Of a stretch of 64,000 nucleotides of DNA, positions 35,730 through 44,774 are shown one piece after another (within the stretch, counting starts at the first letter, position 1; each line of letters starts with the position of its first letter). The DNA lies in the NCBI GenBank assembly GCA_037439945.1, contig JBBIVA010000003.1:5716-69715 (forward strand), in the 5' to 3' direction. This DNA comes from CALEUX01 sp037439945 (lineage in GTDB: Bacteria; Bacteroidota; Bacteroidia; Bacteroidales; Marinilabiliaceae). Under the pieces are notes generated by a model that searched no databases, was not told the DNA's origin, and saw nothing but the letters and a program-made list of their open reading frames with translations. Both the position numbers and the translations under genes were made by a program.

Positions 35730-36797
35730 ATGAATTTGAATATTGAAAGGCACATATTTGTTTTGGCTGTAGTTATTTTGTTGCTTTGTTCCTATGCAAA
35801 TAACACAAAGGCGCAGGATGTTTCCTTTTCCCAGGTTTACTCTTCACCGCTTTACTTATCGCCTTCATTTGCGGGATATACAAGTGGTGGCCGTGCCATA
35901 TTGAATTACCGGGATCAATGGCCGGGTGTTGCCAACACATTTCGGTCGTATGCTTTTTCGTATGACCAGTTCCTGAGCAGCTTAAACAGCGGTTTCGGAA
36001 TACTGTTTTTGCGTGACGACCAGGGAGGGGGCCAACTGGTAACTCAAAATCTGGGCTTGGTTTATGCTTATGAACTGGCTTTGACATCAGAACTGTTTTT
36101 TAGACCGGGGTTACAATTTAAATATGCCGAACGAAAAATTGATCCATCACGGTTATCCCAGGTAGGACCTGACGGAAGGCCGTTCCCGTGGTTAAATGCT
36201 GATTTTCCGGTAGAACAGTTCAGAAAAGTGGATGCAACAGCATCGGCAATGGTTTACAGTGATTTTTTCTGGACAGGATTTACGGTTGACCATCTTGTTA
36301 AAAGTGATATTGGTTTTACCGATATTGAATCACCACTACCTATAAAAACAGTGGTTTTTGGAGGGGTTAAATACAAGTATATCGAGAATTTCAGAGGGCG
36401 GGGTGAACAAAGTATATCCCTGGCATTCATGTTTCGCAAGCAGCAAAGTTTCCATCAGTTGGATATAGGTACTTACTGGTACGCCAATCCAATTGAAGTT
36501 GGTTTATGGTACAGGGGTTTACCTGGATTAAGTTCAGGGTCAATAAGGAATAACGATGCTTTGATATTTAGCCTTGGTGTAAACGTGGGCACAATACATT
36601 TGGCATACAGCTATGATCTTACTTTATCAAAATTGGCCGGTTACAGCGGAGGAAGCAATGAATTTTCAATTATCTACCGTTTTAATCTTGGATCGGGGTT
36701 TACAACCAGAAGCGGCCCCATCCCCTGCTCAGAACCTAGTTATGAAAGCGGAGGAATTGGAAATAAGTTCAGGCCAAAAAGAAGGAAATTCTTTTAA
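35730..36797 (+). CDS. PorP/SprF family type IX secretion membrane protein
   Basis: A 355-residue predicted outer-membrane beta-barrel. The N-terminus is a signal peptide (about 1-28, ending TKAQ) followed by DVSFSQVYSSPLYLSPSFAG, the characteristic first segment of the PorP/SprF family. YRDQWPG (about 61-67), the LGLVYAYEL and LFFRPGLQFKY strands and a C-terminal FSIIYRFNLG also match. In Flavobacterium johnsoniae SprF is needed for surface delivery of SprB, and proteins with type B sorting domains are commonly encoded next to such a gene. Here it lies 96 bp downstream of the giant type B protein, so it is probably that protein's dedicated secretion or anchoring partner. The C-terminal tail (about 330-355) is basic and not barrel-like. 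Confidence 0.93.
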   Translation: MNLNIERHIFVLAVVILLLCSYANNTKAQDVSFSQVYSSPLYLSPSFAGYTSGGRAILNYRDQWPGVANTFRSYAFSYDQFLSSLNSGFGILFLRDDQGGGQLVTQNLGLVYAYELALTSELFFRPGLQFKYAERKIDPSRLSQVGPDGRPFPWLNADFPVEQFRKVDATASAMVYSDFFWTGFTVDHLVKSDIGFTDIESPLPIKTVVFGGVKYKYIENFRGRGEQSISLAFMFRKQQSFHQLDIGTYWYANPIEVGLWYRGLPGLSSGSIRNNDALIFSLGVNVGTIHLAYSYDLTLSKLAGYSGGSNEFSIIYRFNLGSGFTTRSGPIPCSEPSYESGGIGNKFRPKRRKFF

Positions 36798-36919
36798 ACT
36801 CAGTTAACCTTTATTGTAATTTTGAACATTGCTATTTAATTATTTATCTTTTCCTGTCCTTTTTTAGCATAATTCTAAAAAATAGACCGAGAACTGTTTC
36901 TATATGTTGGTTATAAACT

Positions 36920-36927
36920 TATATTTG
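36920..36927 (+). promoter_or_regulatory. Candidate promoter -7 box for the OmpH-like gene
   Basis: TATATTTG matches TAnnTTTG and lies 30-37 bp before the ATG. A TGTTT sequence about 20 bp further upstream could serve as the -33 element. Confidence 0.5.
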
Positions 36928-36956
36928 TGGACACAAAAAACTAAGGTAAAAAAATC

Positions 36957-37574
36957 ATGGTTGAGAAAATGAAAAACTTATCTTTAATCGTAAACGGTAT
37001 TCTCGTTATTGCTGTTGCAGTTTTGTTTATACTTGTTTTATCCGGAAAATCATCAAATAGTAGTAGTTCTGAGGGTGAATACAGCCAGTCAGATGCTAAA
37101 ATGGGAATTGTGTATATTAATACAGATTCCTTGATTATTAAATATGATTTTGCAAAGCATTTAAGTGAAGAGTTGATTAAAAAGGAAGAAGCTTCCAGAA
37201 CTGACTTTAATGAAAAAGCTAAAATTTTTCAACAGGACATGGTTGAGTTTCAACGCAAAGTTCAGAACAATGGTTTTCTTTCGCTGGAAAGAGCTCAGAA
37301 TGAAGAACGCAGGTTAAGACAAAAAGAAGGCGAACTACAGGAGTTGAATAATAGGTTATCAAATGAATTGATGAATCACCAAGGGAAAATGAATCAACAA
37401 CTTAGGGATAGTATTACAAATTTCCTTGGAGAGTTTTGTAAAAATAAACCCTATAAAATTGTTTTGAGCAATACATTGGGTGATAATATTCTTCATGCAG
37501 AAAAAGGATTGGATATTACAAATGATGTTGTTGAGAAGTTGAATGCACGCTATGTAATTTCTAAAAAGAAGTAG
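36957..37574 (+). CDS. OmpH/Skp-family periplasmic chaperone-like protein
   Basis: A 205-residue protein with an N-terminal hydrophobic helix (about 9-30) that may stay as a membrane anchor, because no clear cleavage site follows; a Ser-rich spacer comes next. From about 48 the OmpH fold begins (KMGIVYINTDSLIIKYDF), followed by a long charged coiled coil (about 75-155, rich in Glu/Lys/Arg/Gln) and a closing beta segment (KIVLSNTLGDNILHAEKGLDIT). Skp/OmpH proteins are trimeric holdases for outer-membrane proteins. Its monocistronic location after the giant adhesin locus, with its own promoter box and terminator, suggests independent regulation. A specific link to the adhesin is not shown. Confidence 0.88.
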   Translation: MVEKMKNLSLIVNGILVIAVAVLFILVLSGKSSNSSSSEGEYSQSDAKMGIVYINTDSLIIKYDFAKHLSEELIKKEEASRTDFNEKAKIFQQDMVEFQRKVQNNGFLSLERAQNEERRLRQKEGELQELNNRLSNELMNHQGKMNQQLRDSITNFLGEFCKNKPYKIVLSNTLGDNILHAEKGLDITNDVVEKLNARYVISKKK

Positions 37575-37592
37575 TTTAACTTTTAATAAGAT

Positions 37593-37630
37593 AATGCTGA
37601 GGGTTGAACTTCAATTCTCAGCATTTTTTA
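37593..37630 (+). terminator. Strong intrinsic terminator after the OmpH-like gene
   Basis: AATGCTGAG (37593-37601) pairs with CTCAGCATT (37617-37625). An inner TTGAA/TTCAA can extend the stem, and a T run follows to 37630. It separates the OmpH-like gene from the glycosyltransferase. Confidence 0.88.
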
Positions 37631-37646
37631 TATACAGGGGTTAAGT

Positions 37647-38942
37647 ATGAAAACTGAAAAGGAATACAGGATAATTAACAAATATCTCCGGAGTCATCCG
37701 TCCTATAAAGGTTTTGAGAATATACCAAACAACGATACCAAATTAATCGTAGTAATTCCTGTTTATAATGAAAAGGAATATATTTTTAAAACCTTTGAAT
37801 CTCTTTTATCCTGCTATAAACCTTCCTGTGCAGTTGAGGTTTTAATGGTTTTTAATGCATCTGAAAATGACACCGGAATTCTTATAGAAAATCAAAAAGA
37901 GACCGTTCGGTTAATAAGGGAACATTATAATCCAAATTTACCTGGCTGGCTAACCCTGCAAATTATTGAATGCTATAATTTACCATCCAGGCATTTTGGA
38001 GCCGGATTGGCTCGAAAAGTGGGTATGGATGCTGCATTAACTCATTTTAATTCAATTGGTAGAAGTGATGGAATAATTGTTTCACTTGATGCAGATACTT
38101 TAGTTAAACCCAATTATTTAACTGAAATATACAACCGGTTTACTGATAAATCATTAAATGGTGCATGCATCTATTTTGAACATCCAATTAAAGGCAGTGA
38201 TTTTCAGCCTGAAGTTTATGATGGAATTCGGAAATACGAATTGCACCTTAGATACTACTTACAGGCTTTAAGAATTACAGGTTTCCCATACTCATTTCAC
38301 ACAATGGGGTCGGCCATTGCATTAAGGGCACAAGCCTATGCCCGAATTGGAGGCATGCCGCGAAAACAGGCAGGTGAGGATTTTTACTTTTTACAAAAAC
38401 TTATACCACTTGGCAATTTTGGTGAAATTAACAAAACTGCTGTATTTCCATCCCCACGTCCGTCCAACAGGGTTATATTTGGAACAGGCGCTGCCATAAC
38501 CCGGTACATATCAGGCGATAATTATGTTGAAACAACCTATAACCTTCAGTCATTTTTTGATTTAAAGGAATTATTTGACAGAAGGATGGAGATTTTTAAA
38601 CTTGAATTTTCAGAATATGAAAGCTGGTCATATAAATTACCAGGCCCCATCAGAAGTTTCCTCCTTAACTCTGATTTCTTTACGGAAATGGACTTTTTAA
38701 AAAAGGAGTGTTCAATAATTGATGTTTTTTGTAAAAGGTTTTATGAAGTTTTTAATTCGTTTAAAATTGTAAAATATCTGAATTATTCCCATGCAAATTT
38801 TTATTCAAAAAGTGAAGTTTTTGATGCTGCTCTAATGCTTATTGAAAAACTGGGTGTTAATACTGAAAATTTTTTTCTTGAAGAAGAGTTACTGAATTTT
38901 TACCGGAATCTTGAAAAGGATAATGAATCCTTTATCAGTTAA
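37647..38942 (+). CDS. Family 2 glycosyltransferase
   Basis: A 431-residue GT-A fold glycosyltransferase. LIVVIPVYNEKEYIFKTFESLLSC (about 33-56, split: LIVVIPVYNE) is the nucleotide-sugar binding start of family GT2; the metal-binding motif appears as SLDADTLVKPNY (about 149-160), and a GEDFYFLQKL segment (about 249-258) resembles the ED acceptor-site motif. No transmembrane helices or signal peptide are evident, so it is cytoplasmic or peripheral. The C-terminal 150 residues have no recognisable domain. Donor and acceptor are unknown, and there are no other polysaccharide genes nearby. It starts 17 bp after a terminator and overlaps the convergent membrane-protein gene by 8 bp at its end. 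Confidence 0.87.
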   Translation: MKTEKEYRIINKYLRSHPSYKGFENIPNNDTKLIVVIPVYNEKEYIFKTFESLLSCYKPSCAVEVLMVFNASENDTGILIENQKETVRLIREHYNPNLPGWLTLQIIECYNLPSRHFGAGLARKVGMDAALTHFNSIGRSDGIIVSLDADTLVKPNYLTEIYNRFTDKSLNGACIYFEHPIKGSDFQPEVYDGIRKYELHLRYYLQALRITGFPYSFHTMGSAIALRAQAYARIGGMPRKQAGEDFYFLQKLIPLGNFGEINKTAVFPSPRPSNRVIFGTGAAITRYISGDNYVETTYNLQSFFDLKELFDRRMEIFKLEFSEYESWSYKLPGPIRSFLLNSDFFTEMDFLKKECSIIDVFCKRFYEVFNSFKIVKYLNYSHANFYSKSEVFDAALMLIEKLGVNTENFFLEEELLNFYRNLEKDNESFIS

Positions 38943-39255
38943 ACCTTCTGAAGCTTATATAGAAATCTAAAATAGCCGATAACGCAATAAAAATAATCCA
39001 CCACGATTTATTATAGAAAATGGCCAATCCTGCTATTATCAAAAAAACAGCACTAAAAAATAAAATTAAATTTTTTCGCCTGTTGGCGCGCTTACTTACA
39101 ATTAAATTATAAACCCTGATGCCAAAAACAGGAATTAATCCTAATGAATAAACTATAAGGGAGTAATTAATTTCAGTAATTGTCAGAACTATTCCGGCAA
39201 GGAGAATAATCATGCCGAAATAATATAATTTCTCAGGTAATTTTACAGGCAGCAT
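38935..39255 (-). CDS. Small four-helix membrane protein of unknown function
   Basis: A 106-residue hydrophobic protein that I do not recognise. Helices are visible at about 10-28 (LYYFGMIILLAGIVLTITE), 30-48, 63-82 (LILFFSAVFLIIAGLAIFY) and 84-101 (WWIIFIALSAILDFYIS), with a basic loop SKRANRRKN between helices 2 and 3, suggesting that this loop is cytoplasmic. It ends inside the last 8 bp of the glycosyltransferase gene and lies 48 bp after the FtsB/DivIC-like gene on the same strand, so it may be its operon partner. Confidence 0.7.
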   Translation of the reverse strand: MLPVKLPEKLYYFGMIILLAGIVLTITEINYSLIVYSLGLIPVFGIRVYNLIVSKRANRRKNLILFFSAVFLIIAGLAIFYNKSWWIIFIALSAILDFYISFRRFN

Positions 39256-39303
39256 ACAAAATATCAGAAATTATCCGGATTATTAATCCAGGGTTTAACC
39301 CAA

Positions 39304-39609
39304 TTAGTCTTCAACAATTATAAATATATCTTCATCTTGTTTCTTCATCAGGTACTCTTCGCGTGCGAACTTTTCAAGTTTTTCTGAATCACTTTTTAGT
39401 TCTTCCATCTTTTCCTGTTTCTCTTCCACTTCCCTGATGTAATGTTCTTTAAGTTTTTTTAATTCTGCATTTCTGTTTGATAATGAAATCCTGTCAACAA
39501 AACTATTCTGGTCAAAAAAACCCAACCAAATTAAAAAGATAATGGATGTTATTACATATCTGTTTCGCCGCAACGGAAGAGTTATTTTAAGCTTATCAAG
39601 ATAGTTCAT
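39304..39609 (-). CDS. FtsB/DivIC-family septum formation initiator
   Basis: A 101-residue bitopic membrane protein. A short basic cytoplasmic start is followed by one transmembrane helix (about 19-31, VITSIIFLIWLGF), then a long Glu/Lys coiled coil (about 42-80), and the SEKLEKFAREEYLMKKQDEDIFII segment typical of the family's end. Such proteins form the FtsB-FtsL-FtsQ (DivIC-FtsL-DivIB) complex that activates septal wall synthesis. The length is normal. It has no division-gene neighbours here, and the 365 bp upstream to the pruA gene would hold its promoter. Confidence 0.87.
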   Translation of the reverse strand: MNYLDKLKITLPLRRNRYVITSIIFLIWLGFFDQNSFVDRISLSNRNAELKKLKEHYIREVEEKQEKMEELKSDSEKLEKFAREEYLMKKQDEDIFIIVED

Positions 39610-39918
39610 CGGATTGTAAATTATTAAATCTTCAGCCTGGATTTATTTTAACGGGCAAATTTAATTACTTTTTTTATTATCAATAGGGATTTATTATTGT
39701 TTAGATCCTTTTTGCTTTATTATTAATTAAATTAAACGATTATACATTTAACAGATTTCACTGTTTAAGAAACTGTTTGCTTTGCGTAGCTTAATAATTA
39801 ATTGGTTCTTTTAAATGAATACTGTTTAATTTCAAAATAGCAACAAAATGGTATTAACCATTAGCTCCTTTAATAATTGGCAATTTACAACATTTGATTT
39901 GGGTTTTATTAACAACAA

Positions 39919-39952
39919 ATACCACCTTCAAATAATAACCGGAAGGTGGTAT
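39919..39952 (-). terminator. Terminator of pruA, with gap note
   Basis: A perfect 11-bp stem ATACCACCTTC/GAAGGTGGTAT (39919-39929 with 39942-39952) lies 23 bp after the pruA stop. On the minus strand it is followed by TTTG. The rest of the 365-bp gap 39610-39974 is A+T-rich without a recognised gene and presumably contains the FtsB-like gene's promoter. Confidence 0.75.
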
Positions 39953-39974
39953 TCTGGTGTATTACTCAAAAAAA

Positions 39975-41606
39975 TTATTCTTCAAGCATAAATGGATATT
40001 TAAAATCGTGTGGAGGAACAAAGGTTTCCTTAATGGTTCGAGGGTTAACCCATCTGATCAGGTTTAACAATGAGCCTGCTTTATCATTGGTACCTGACCC
40101 CCTGGCGCCACCAAATGGTTGCTGACCAACAACTGCCCCTGTGGGTTTGTCATTTATGTAAAAATTACCAGCAGCATTTTCAAGCCGTGATGTAATTTTT
40201 TCTATAATATATCTGTCTTTTGCAAAAACAGCCCCGGTTAATGCATAAATAGAGGTTTTGTCAAGTATATCAAGGGTTTCATCCAGCTTAAGATCATCGT
40301 AAACATATATGGTTAAAACAGGCCCAAAAAGTTCATTTACCATAGTACGATAAAACGGATCTCGTGTCAGGATTACAGTAGGTTCTACAAAGTAACCAAC
40401 AGATTTGTTACAACCACCTCCAAAAATTACTTCTGTATCTGGATTTTTTTGGGCTAATTCTATTTCGGCAGATAGTTTATCAAATGATGCTTCATCAATT
40501 ACAGCATTGTAAAAGTTCCTGAAATCTTCAGGGGGCCCCATCTTCATTTCTTTCAGGTCATCTTTTAAATATTGCCTAATTTCGTTCCATTTACCGGCTG
40601 GCAAATAAGCACGGGAAACCGCTGAGCACTTCTGGCCCTGGTACTCAAAAGCACCACGGGTTAGCGCAGTTGCAACGGCCCTGGTGTCGCAGCTTTTATG
40701 AGCTATTATAAAATCTTTTCCGCCGGTTTCGCCAACAATTCTTGGATAAGATTTATATTTATGGATATTGTCACCAATATTTTTCCAAATCGATTGGAAC
40801 ACCTCTGTTGAGCCTGTAAAATGAAACCCTGCAAAATCAGGGTGATCAAAAACCACTCTTGCCATTGCTGGTCCTGATGAAAATACAAGGTTAATTACAC
40901 CATCAGGCACTCCGGCTTCGCGGAACACCTGCATTAAAACATGTGCCGACAAAACCGCAGTTTTTGAAGGTTTCCATATTACTACATTACCCATCATAGC
41001 AGGGGCCGAAGGAAGATTTCCTGCAATTGATGTAAAATTAAAAGGTGTAAGCGCAAACACAAATCCTTCCAACGGACGGTATTCCATACGGTTCCATGCC
41101 CCGGGTGCCGAATTGGGCTGGTCTGAATAAATTTGTGACATATATGCCACATTAAATCTTAAAAAATCTACCATTTCACATGCCGAGTCAATCTCTGCCT
41201 GAAACGGGTTTTTAGATTGACCAAGCATTGTGGCTGCATTAATTTTTTGACGGTAGGGGCCTGCAATTAATTCTGCAGCTTTCAAAAAAATGGAAGCCCT
41301 GTGTTCCCAACCCATAGCGGCCCATTTGGCTTGTGAATTTAATGCTGCATCAATTGCCCTGTAAACATGTGTTTCATCTCCCTGGTAATAATAACCAAGA
41401 GTATGTTTTATGTCATGGGGGGGCTTTATGGCTATTTTTTTTTCAGTTCTGACTTCCTCGCCGCCAATAAACATAGGAATATCAATTTCAGTTGACCTGA
41501 ATGCGGCTATCTGTTTTTTTAGTTCCACCCTTTCGTTGGAGCCTGGCATATAGTTTAGTACCACTTCGTTTTTTGGAGTTGGTACTTTAAAAAATCCTTT
41601 TGACAT
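39975..41606 (-). CDS. pruA: L-glutamate gamma-semialdehyde dehydrogenase (P5C dehydrogenase)
   Basis: Oxidises glutamate-gamma-semialdehyde (from 1-pyrroline-5-carboxylate) to glutamate with NAD+, the second step of proline catabolism. The 543-residue protein matches the stand-alone PruA group found in Bacteroidota and eukaryotes, not the long PutA fusion. Catalytic residues are visible: E293 in VGETGGKDF and the nucleophile C327 in GQKCSAVSR. The cofactor-binding LTPFNFTSIAGNLPSAPAMMGN and the C-terminal QQPFGGARGSGTNDKAG segment are also typical. No proline dehydrogenase gene is next to it. It is monocistronic with its own terminator. Confidence 0.95.
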   Translation of the reverse strand: MSKGFFKVPTPKNEVVLNYMPGSNERVELKKQIAAFRSTEIDIPMFIGGEEVRTEKKIAIKPPHDIKHTLGYYYQGDETHVYRAIDAALNSQAKWAAMGWEHRASIFLKAAELIAGPYRQKINAATMLGQSKNPFQAEIDSACEMVDFLRFNVAYMSQIYSDQPNSAPGAWNRMEYRPLEGFVFALTPFNFTSIAGNLPSAPAMMGNVVIWKPSKTAVLSAHVLMQVFREAGVPDGVINLVFSSGPAMARVVFDHPDFAGFHFTGSTEVFQSIWKNIGDNIHKYKSYPRIVGETGGKDFIIAHKSCDTRAVATALTRGAFEYQGQKCSAVSRAYLPAGKWNEIRQYLKDDLKEMKMGPPEDFRNFYNAVIDEASFDKLSAEIELAQKNPDTEVIFGGGCNKSVGYFVEPTVILTRDPFYRTMVNELFGPVLTIYVYDDLKLDETLDILDKTSIYALTGAVFAKDRYIIEKITSRLENAAGNFYINDKPTGAVVGQQPFGGARGSGTNDKAGSLLNLIRWVNPRTIKETFVPPHDFKYPFMLEE

Positions 41607-41744
41607 ATTGTGCTTTTTTGAGAGGTTATTAAACTAACTAAATGTGTTATTGCTTTATTTTTTGGAAAGCAGGTACCAAAACAAATTTACATCAACAATA
41701 ATAAAGTTGGAATGAATTATATCATGAAACGATAATGGTTAAAT

Positions 41745-41796
41745 AAACCAGTATAAACCAATTTTTTGGGAAGGCCGTTTAACCCAAAACTGGTTT
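41745..41796 (-). terminator. Probable terminator of the T9SS plug gene
   Basis: TTTTGGG (41764-41770) pairs with CCCAAAA (41783-41789) across a 12-nt loop, and AAACCAGT (41745-41752) with ACTGGTTT (41789-41796) extends the structure. It lies just after the plug gene stop (41818) on the minus strand, and A/T-rich sequence follows. Confidence 0.5.
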
Positions 41797-41817
41797 AGTT
41801 ATATTTTAAATTAACGG

Positions 41818-43203
41818 TTACTCCCGTAAACCGTATCGCTCATGTTGTAAAGCCTGCGGTATTAGAGAGTTTAGTATTTCTGCTCCAATTAAGCGGTGGT
41901 TTTGATCCCCAATACCTTTATAATAAACTAATATTAAATAATCATTTTCTGTTTGTTCAAAATTTCCCTCAATTGGAGAAAGGGAGGTTGCTCCTTTTTC
42001 TAAAAGTAAATATTGATAATTGTAATATCCTTGTTTTAATAATAGGCTAAGTTCATAACTATTTGAAATCTGGTTAAAAACCATTTCCGAATTATTGCTT
42101 ATCTGCCAGTTAGTAAGTGATCCATTTAAATAAATTTTTTGAAAAGGACTTGGATTTTCAGGTTTTAACAAGAAATGTACAAAAACATAATCAGCCTCCA
42201 GATCAGGATTGGTATGTTCCTGAACTTCAATAAAAAACCGGCCGTTTAAGTCCTTTCTGTATTGATATGAAAATTTGTTCCTTGTGTAATCGGTAAAAAC
42301 CGTAACATGAAAAAAGGGGTCAATAAAGTTTATTTCCTTTACCCTGTCTGATAAAAACCTAGTGCTTCTTAAATCAATATATCTGAATTCATTTCCCCCT
42401 TCCATAAGGTTTTCGCGGTTGTAATTAAAATCCATTAAACCATCCCTGAAAAAAACTGGTTTTAATCCGGTTATAGCGTTGTCTGAACGGCCATTTTGTA
42501 TAATGGTAACACTTACCTCGTTTAACGGATTTCTTATGGTGAAACCCGGATGATGGATTTCGAAGTCTATTTCATGATATGACGCCCTGAGAGATGAACT
42601 GGCAGTATTACGAATTACACTTTTTATTTTCACATTTGGTTCAACTACCATGAACTTTTTCACCAAAACAGGGTTGTCTTCTTTGTTAATTTCAAATATT
42701 TTAAGAAAATAATTCCCTGACCTTGTAGGTAAAATATTTTGATTGGGAATTTCAAGACGGTAATGCAGGTAATCAAATGTTGTATTAAATGAGAATGAGT
42801 AGTCAAGCAACGGATTTATTGCAATTCCTCGGAGGTAATCTGTGGTCATTAAGCCCGACTCCCTCCAGTTTGCATCACAAAGTGTAATTGTGTAATAATA
42901 ATTTTTCACCTGGTTTCCCGGTTCATCAAATGTCAGTAATAACTTTTGGTCGCTGTTCAAATTTAAAATTGGGTATGATAATGGCCATCCAAGACGGTGA
43001 AACTGTACAGTTTTAATGCCTGGTGAAATTATTTCGACAGTATTATTTAGCAGGGATGATATCGCATGAAGATTATTGGCGTTAAAAAATATGAAAATAT
43101 ATAAATATATCAAAACTAATCGGCTGCTGAAAGTTCGGGTGTCCTTAACAATTAAGTTGTTGTCGGTAACATTGCGGGTTTTTAACTGTTTTTTTTTATT
43201 CAT
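41818..43203 (-). CDS. Type IX secretion system plug protein (DUF5103 family)
   Basis: A 461-residue exported protein. I place the start at 43203, 28 codons after the longest frame's ATG, because the signal-like hydrophobic stretch (LVLIYLYIFIFFNA, ending at LHA) is then closer to the N-terminus and the frame no longer covers the nqrA start at 43290. The body contains NTVEIISPGIKTVQFHR, TITLCDANW and FMVVEPNVKIK, followed by Ig-like segments (about 260-440) with QYRKDLNGRFFI and YNYQYLLLEKG. This pattern matches the DUF5103 family, renamed T9SS plug because one member plugs the SprA translocon in Flavobacterium johnsoniae. Here it would serve the type IX system that exports the giant protein; no other T9SS core gene is in the window. 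It is divergent from nqrA with 86 bp between them. Confidence 0.82.
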   Translation of the reverse strand: MNKKKQLKTRNVTDNNLIVKDTRTFSSRLVLIYLYIFIFFNANNLHAISSLLNNTVEIISPGIKTVQFHRLGWPLSYPILNLNSDQKLLLTFDEPGNQVKNYYYTITLCDANWRESGLMTTDYLRGIAINPLLDYSFSFNTTFDYLHYRLEIPNQNILPTRSGNYFLKIFEINKEDNPVLVKKFMVVEPNVKIKSVIRNTASSSLRASYHEIDFEIHHPGFTIRNPLNEVSVTIIQNGRSDNAITGLKPVFFRDGLMDFNYNRENLMEGGNEFRYIDLRSTRFLSDRVKEINFIDPFFHVTVFTDYTRNKFSYQYRKDLNGRFFIEVQEHTNPDLEADYVFVHFLLKPENPSPFQKIYLNGSLTNWQISNNSEMVFNQISNSYELSLLLKQGYYNYQYLLLEKGATSLSPIEGNFEQTENDYLILVYYKGIGDQNHRLIGAEILNSLIPQALQHERYGLRE

Positions 43204-43254
43204 ATTCTGATGTTCTCTAATGATTGTTTTATATGTGTAACTGATAAATTTATG

Positions 43255-43262
43255 TAATTTTG
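43255..43262 (+). promoter_or_regulatory. Candidate nqr operon promoter -7 box
   Basis: TAATTTTG matches TAnnTTTG and lies 28-35 bp before the nqrA ATG at 43290. The divergent plug gene starts 52 bp to the left, so the two promoters share an 86-bp interval. Confidence 0.5.
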
Positions 43263-43289
43263 GCAACAAATAAAAAATCCGGTTCAAGT

Positions 43290-44636
43290 ATGTCTCAAAT
43301 AATAAAAATCAAGAAGGGTTTTGATATTCGAATGGTTGGAAAAGCAGAAAAGATTTTCGGGCCAACCCGCTTACCCAATCTGTTTGCAATAAAGCCTACC
43401 GATTTTAATGGTGTCATTCCAAAAATGGTATTAAAAGAAGGTGATGCGGTAAAAGTAGGTACAGTTTTGTTTTATGACAAATACCATCCGGAAATTAAAT
43501 TTGTATCACCTGTAAGTGGCTTTTTAAAGTTTATAAACAGGGGCGAGCGAAGACGCATTCTTGAAGTTGTTTTGGAATCTGATGGGAAAAATGATTCTGT
43601 TGATTTTGGAACTCCTGATTTAAAGGGTATTTCGCGCGTGGATGTTGTAAAAAGGTTGCTTGAAGCAGGCGCATGGCCATATTTACGCCAACGGCCTTAT
43701 AACATTATAGCAAATCCCACCGATACGCCAAGGTCTGTTTTTATATCCGGTTTTGATTCGGCACCTCTTGCGCCCGATTTGGATTTTATTATTTCTGGTA
43801 ATGAAGATGCATTCTCAAGGGGAATAGAGGTATTAAAAAAATTATGTACTGATATCCATATTGGATTAAGCAGCGAGTCGGTCTCGAAGGTCTATAAAAA
43901 TCTCAAGGGAGTTACAATTCATTTGTTTGAAGGGTTACATCCCGCAGGTAACGTTGGGGTCCAGATACATAAGGTTGCCCCTGTTAATAAGGGAGAAAAA
44001 GTTTGGGTTATACAGCCCCAGGAGATTATCTCAATAGGTAATCTGTTTACCACGGGGAAACATGATTTTTCAAGGGGAATAGCTGTTACGGGTTCTGAAA
44101 TACTTAAACCTGCATATTTTCGTTATTGTTTGGGCGCCTCGGTTTCTGAATTGCTTAAAAATAATATTGCCAAAGGAACGTTACGTATCATAAGTGGGAA
44201 TGTATTAACCGGCGAACAGATAGATGAAGATGGATATATTGGTTTTTATCACCATCAGGTAACTGTTATTCCTGAGGGCAATGAATATGAATTTCTTGGT
44301 TGGGCACTTCCGGGCTTTGGTAAACTTAGTATTTCAAGGTCCTTTTTTAGCTGGATGTGTTCTAAAAAGGAATATGTACTTAATGCCAACATGCACGGCG
44401 GACACAGGGCTATTGTAATGTCGGGCCAATACGACAGGGTATTGCCAATGGATATTTTGCCCGAGCATTTGTTTAAAGCTATTTTGGCCGAGGATATAGA
44501 TAAAATGGAACAACTTGGTATTTATGAAGTTGTAGAAGAAGATATAGCCTTATGTGAGTTTGTATGTACATCAAAAATGGAGTTGCAATCAATATTGCGT
44601 AAGGGTATTGATTTAATGATAAAAGAGATAGGGTAA
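43290..44636 (+). CDS. nqrA: Na+-translocating NADH:quinone reductase subunit A
   Basis: First gene of the nqrABCDEF operon. NqrA is the peripheral cytoplasmic quinone-site subunit of the six-subunit sodium pump. The 448-residue protein begins MSQIIKIKKGFDIRMVGK, the usual NqrA N-terminus. I chose the ATG at 43290 over a TTG 30 bp upstream for this reason and because a TAnnTTTG box sits 28 bp before it. Typical segments include GVIPKMVLKEGD, YRC-type core KPAYFRYCLGAS and the C-terminal DYxRVLPMDI-like QYDRVLPMDILPEH. The 138-bp gap to nqrB is longer than the other spacings in the operon. Confidence 0.95.
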   Translation: MSQIIKIKKGFDIRMVGKAEKIFGPTRLPNLFAIKPTDFNGVIPKMVLKEGDAVKVGTVLFYDKYHPEIKFVSPVSGFLKFINRGERRRILEVVLESDGKNDSVDFGTPDLKGISRVDVVKRLLEAGAWPYLRQRPYNIIANPTDTPRSVFISGFDSAPLAPDLDFIISGNEDAFSRGIEVLKKLCTDIHIGLSSESVSKVYKNLKGVTIHLFEGLHPAGNVGVQIHKVAPVNKGEKVWVIQPQEIISIGNLFTTGKHDFSRGIAVTGSEILKPAYFRYCLGASVSELLKNNIAKGTLRIISGNVLTGEQIDEDGYIGFYHHQVTVIPEGNEYEFLGWALPGFGKLSISRSFFSWMCSKKEYVLNANMHGGHRAIVMSGQYDRVLPMDILPEHLFKAILAEDIDKMEQLGIYEVVEEDIALCEFVCTSKMELQSILRKGIDLMIKEIG

Positions 44637-44774
44637 GTTAAGCTGTATTTTTACCAGTTAACTGGTAACAAAGATTGAAGTTTTAGCCCTCACCTATATA
44701 TAATGAGTAAAAATTATCCCGAAAAACCAGAACATTAGAATTTCAGGATTTCAATAATAAAAAAACACTTTCTT

